Shown piece after piece: positions 61,764 through 64,000 of a stretch of DNA of 64,000 nt. Origin of the DNA: Endozoicomonas gorgoniicola (GTDB taxonomy: Bacteria; Pseudomonadota; Gammaproteobacteria; Pseudomonadales; Endozoicomonadaceae); assembly GCF_025562715.2 (NCBI RefSeq), contig NZ_JAPFCC010000001.1:5790001-5854000 (forward strand). The letters are read 5' to 3'. The notes under the pieces are model-generated. The model was not told the DNA's origin and did not search any database. It saw only the letters and a program-made list of their open reading frames with translations. The position numbers and the translations under genes are program-made. Position 1 is the stretch's first letter; the number at the start of each line of letters is the position of its first letter.

Positions 61764-64000
61764 GAATTCAGGCAGCTCAAATACCTTGTCCGGGTCGGTT
61801 ACATCCGCCAGTTCTGCGGTCTGGTAATACGGCTGGAAGGCATTAAGAATCTCTTCCGGTTCGTTGAAGAAATCCAATACAAAGGTGCCGCACTCTGCCT
61901 TGCCGGGGTACTGCCGGTTCAGTCGGGACAGAGTCTGCACACATTCCACCCCACCCAGCGGCTTATCCACGTACATGGCGCAGAGTTTGGGCTGGTCAAA
62001 GCCGGTCTGGAATTTATTGGCCACCAGCATGATCTGGTAATCGTCGGTATCGAACGCCTTACGCAACTCCCGACCTTTCAGACCGGGGTTCATGCCGTTC
62101 TCGGTAAATTTCTGATCCAGCAAAGCGGTGCTGTCCGGATCATTAGGGTTAAACTCCACTTCGCCGGAGAAGGCCACCATCACCGCCACCGAGCTGTTGT
62201 GCTCGCTCAGGTATTTATCAAACGCCAGCTTGTAGCGCACCGCCTCTTTGCGGGAACTGGTCACCACCATCGCCTTGGCCTGACCACCCAGCAGGTGCAT
62301 CACATGGGTTTTGTAATGCTCAACAATCACCTTCACCTTCTGGGCGATGTTGTACTCATGGAGCCGCACCCAGCGGTTCAGTTTCACTTTGGCCTTTTTG
62401 CTGTCCACCTCTTCATCGGCGGCTTCTATCTTCTGTGCCAGTTGATACGCCACCTGATAGTTGGTGTAGTTCTTCAGCACATCGAGAATAAACCCTTCCT
62501 CAATGGCCTGACGCATGGTGTAAACGTGGAAGGCTTCCGGCAGGTTCTTTGCGGATGCCGGTTCTTCAGGCCTGGGACGACGACCAAACAATTCCAGCGT
62601 CTTTGCCTTGGGCGTTGCCGTGAAAGCGTAGTAGTTTAGATTGCTACTGCCCTTACGAGCAGCAATGGTGTTATCCAGAATATCTTCAGACGACAGCGGT
62701 TGATCATCCCCTTCACCCCCTTCCACCATCAACACTTCTTTCAACTGTCGTGCCGTCGAACCGGTCTGGGAGGAGTGGGCTTCGTCGGCAATCACCGCAT
62801 AACGGCGCTCCTTCAGGCTGGTATTGTTTTCGATAGCCGCTAATACATAAGGGAAGGTTTGGATGGTGACAATAATAATCGGCTGGGCACTCTCAAGGGC
62901 CGCTGCCAGCTTCTCGGACTTGGAGCCATCGCCTTCTTTGCGGTTGATTCTGCCTACCACACCGTCGGCGTGTTCAAACTGGTAGATGGTGTCCTGCAAC
63001 TGGTCATCAAGAACGGTTCGATCCGTAATGACAATGACGGAATGAAACTGCTTATTGCCTTCGTGGTCATACAGGGTGGATAACTGATGCGCTGTCCAGG
63101 CTATAGAGTTGGACTTACCCGAACCGGCACTGTGTTGAACCAGATATTTATTCCCCGTCCCTTCCGCTTTCGCTGCACCGATCAGCTTGTTCACCACATC
63201 CCACTGATGGTAACGGGGGAAGATCAGGGTTTCCTTTTTCGACTGGCGGCCTTCCCAGTTTTCCACCTCTTTGATTTCAAGATGCACAAACCGGGCAAGA
63301 ATATTCAGCAGGTTATCGGGCAACAGCACCTCGTTCCACAGGTACTCTGTCGCATAGTCATTGTCGTTTTCCGGCACATCATTGCCTGCGCCGCCTTCCA
63401 CCGTGCCTTTGTTAAACGGCAGAAAGAAGGTATCGCTGCCCGCCAGTCTGGTGGTCATATACACTTCGTACTGGCTCACGGCAAAATGCACCAGCGCACC
63501 CCGTTTGAAGGTCAGCAACGGCTCCGGCTTGCCGGTTTCCGGGTCTTTGGGCAGACGGGTCTTTTTATACTGGCGAATGGCGTTATCGACGGACTGTTTA
63601 AATTCCGACTTCAGCTCCAGCGTCGCCACCGGCAAACCGTTGATAAACAGCACCAGGTCAATACGCCATGCCCTGGCTTTTTTACCGGTTTCGGCTAAAT
63701 GCTCTGACGTGGCATAAGGACTGTAAACCAGCTCCGGCACAATACGACAACGGTTTTCTTTATAACGGGCCAACGTATCCGGATTCAGGTTATGTTCCGG
63801 CATAAACTGGCACAGGGAGAACCGGGCATTACGAATCTTCAGCCCATGGCGCAACACACCCAGGGTGCCATAACTGCGCAGTTCCTTGTCGATGGCGTTG
63901 GGGTTCGCCTTTTGCAGCTGCGTCACCAAGTGGCTGATAAAGTGCGCTTCCGAATCATTGGGGAACAGCTTGCAGAACTTTGTCCATTCCTTTGGCTGGG
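61764..64000 (-). pseudogene. hsdR: hsdR type I restriction subunit, N-terminal part (runs off window)
   Basis: HsdR is the DNA-translocating and cutting subunit of type I restriction systems. The frame is open from the window edge (LFPNDSEAHFISHLV). Seen are the nuclease domain with the PD-(D/E)xK pattern (WRIDLVLFINGLPVATLELKSE), helicase motif I SAGSGKSNSIAWTAH, motif II VIADEAHSSQ, motif III YAFTATPK and the motif VI region QTLSRLNRQYPGK. It ends at the IS30 junction (VFELPEF). With the C-terminal part it would be one frame; the insertion should abolish restriction. hsdM and hsdS would lie beyond the edge. Confidence 0.92.

Noticed and set aside
63087..63698. 203-codon frame antisense to hsdR
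   Set aside because: Overlaps the nuclease and helicase region of hsdR, whose motifs are intact on the minus strand.

Overview
The window is a chromosomal segment of a gammaproteobacterium, probably a host-associated marine lineage of the Endozoicomonas type. That placement is inference. It rests on Oceanospirillales-like core genes (miaB-ybeZ-ybeY-ybeX-lnt, tatABC, thiE-hemL, nsrR, ettA, radA, ydiJ), a dense and varied load of insertion sequences, and several secreted eukaryote-like proteins (a serpin, a tandem MurQ/glucokinase-regulator-like protein, YopT-like cysteine-protease homologues). No rRNA, tRNA or CRISPR array was seen.

Layout. 1-5586: wreckage of a Tn7-like transposon on the minus strand (tnsC and tnsD), broken by an ISL3 element in tnsC, an IS66 element in tnsD (8-bp target duplication 1326-1333/3069-3076) and an IS30 element at the left edge. 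5587-7263: an autotransporter-like passenger without its beta-barrel, ending where the tnsC remnant begins. 7551-10632: IS1380 and IS630 elements. 10683-35685: mostly core genes (ettA, HAD/DUF2608, ydiJ, nsrR, radA, thiE-hemL, a membrane protein, DUF1820, an RND efflux pair) with three lineage-specific secreted proteins between them (426, 1095 and 1495 residues). 35686-48109: the miaB-ybeZYX-lnt operon and fumC, with secreted or effector-like genes inserted at gene boundaries. Two of those insertions are bracketed by copies of neighbouring sequence (86-bp repeat before miaB; about 111-bp copy of the lnt 3' end), and a third by a 33-bp repeat.

48106-48407 is a miniature IS605-type element that keeps both ends and an omegaRNA-like 3' region but has no tnpB; a full tnpB element lies at 55696-57026. 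Between them are a YdcF-like protein, ChrA, small hypothetical genes, a GNAT enzyme, an XRE/2TM regulator, tatABC and a LacI-type regulator with a perfect FNR-type box upstream. After the tnpB element come a TauE/SafE permease, an IolE-like TIM-barrel protein and a C58/YopT-like protein. The right edge is a type I restriction gene hsdR split by a second IS30 copy in inverted orientation to the first.

The most unusual features are the secreted tandem-SIS protein whose two MurQ catalytic glutamates are divided between its halves, the secreted serpin with an N-terminal Cys cluster, the pair of C58-like proteins of which one lacks the Cys, the repeat-bracketed cargo genes around miaB and lnt, and the tnpB-less element carrying a likely omegaRNA. 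Gene functions are read from sequence motifs and family knowledge; no database search was run.
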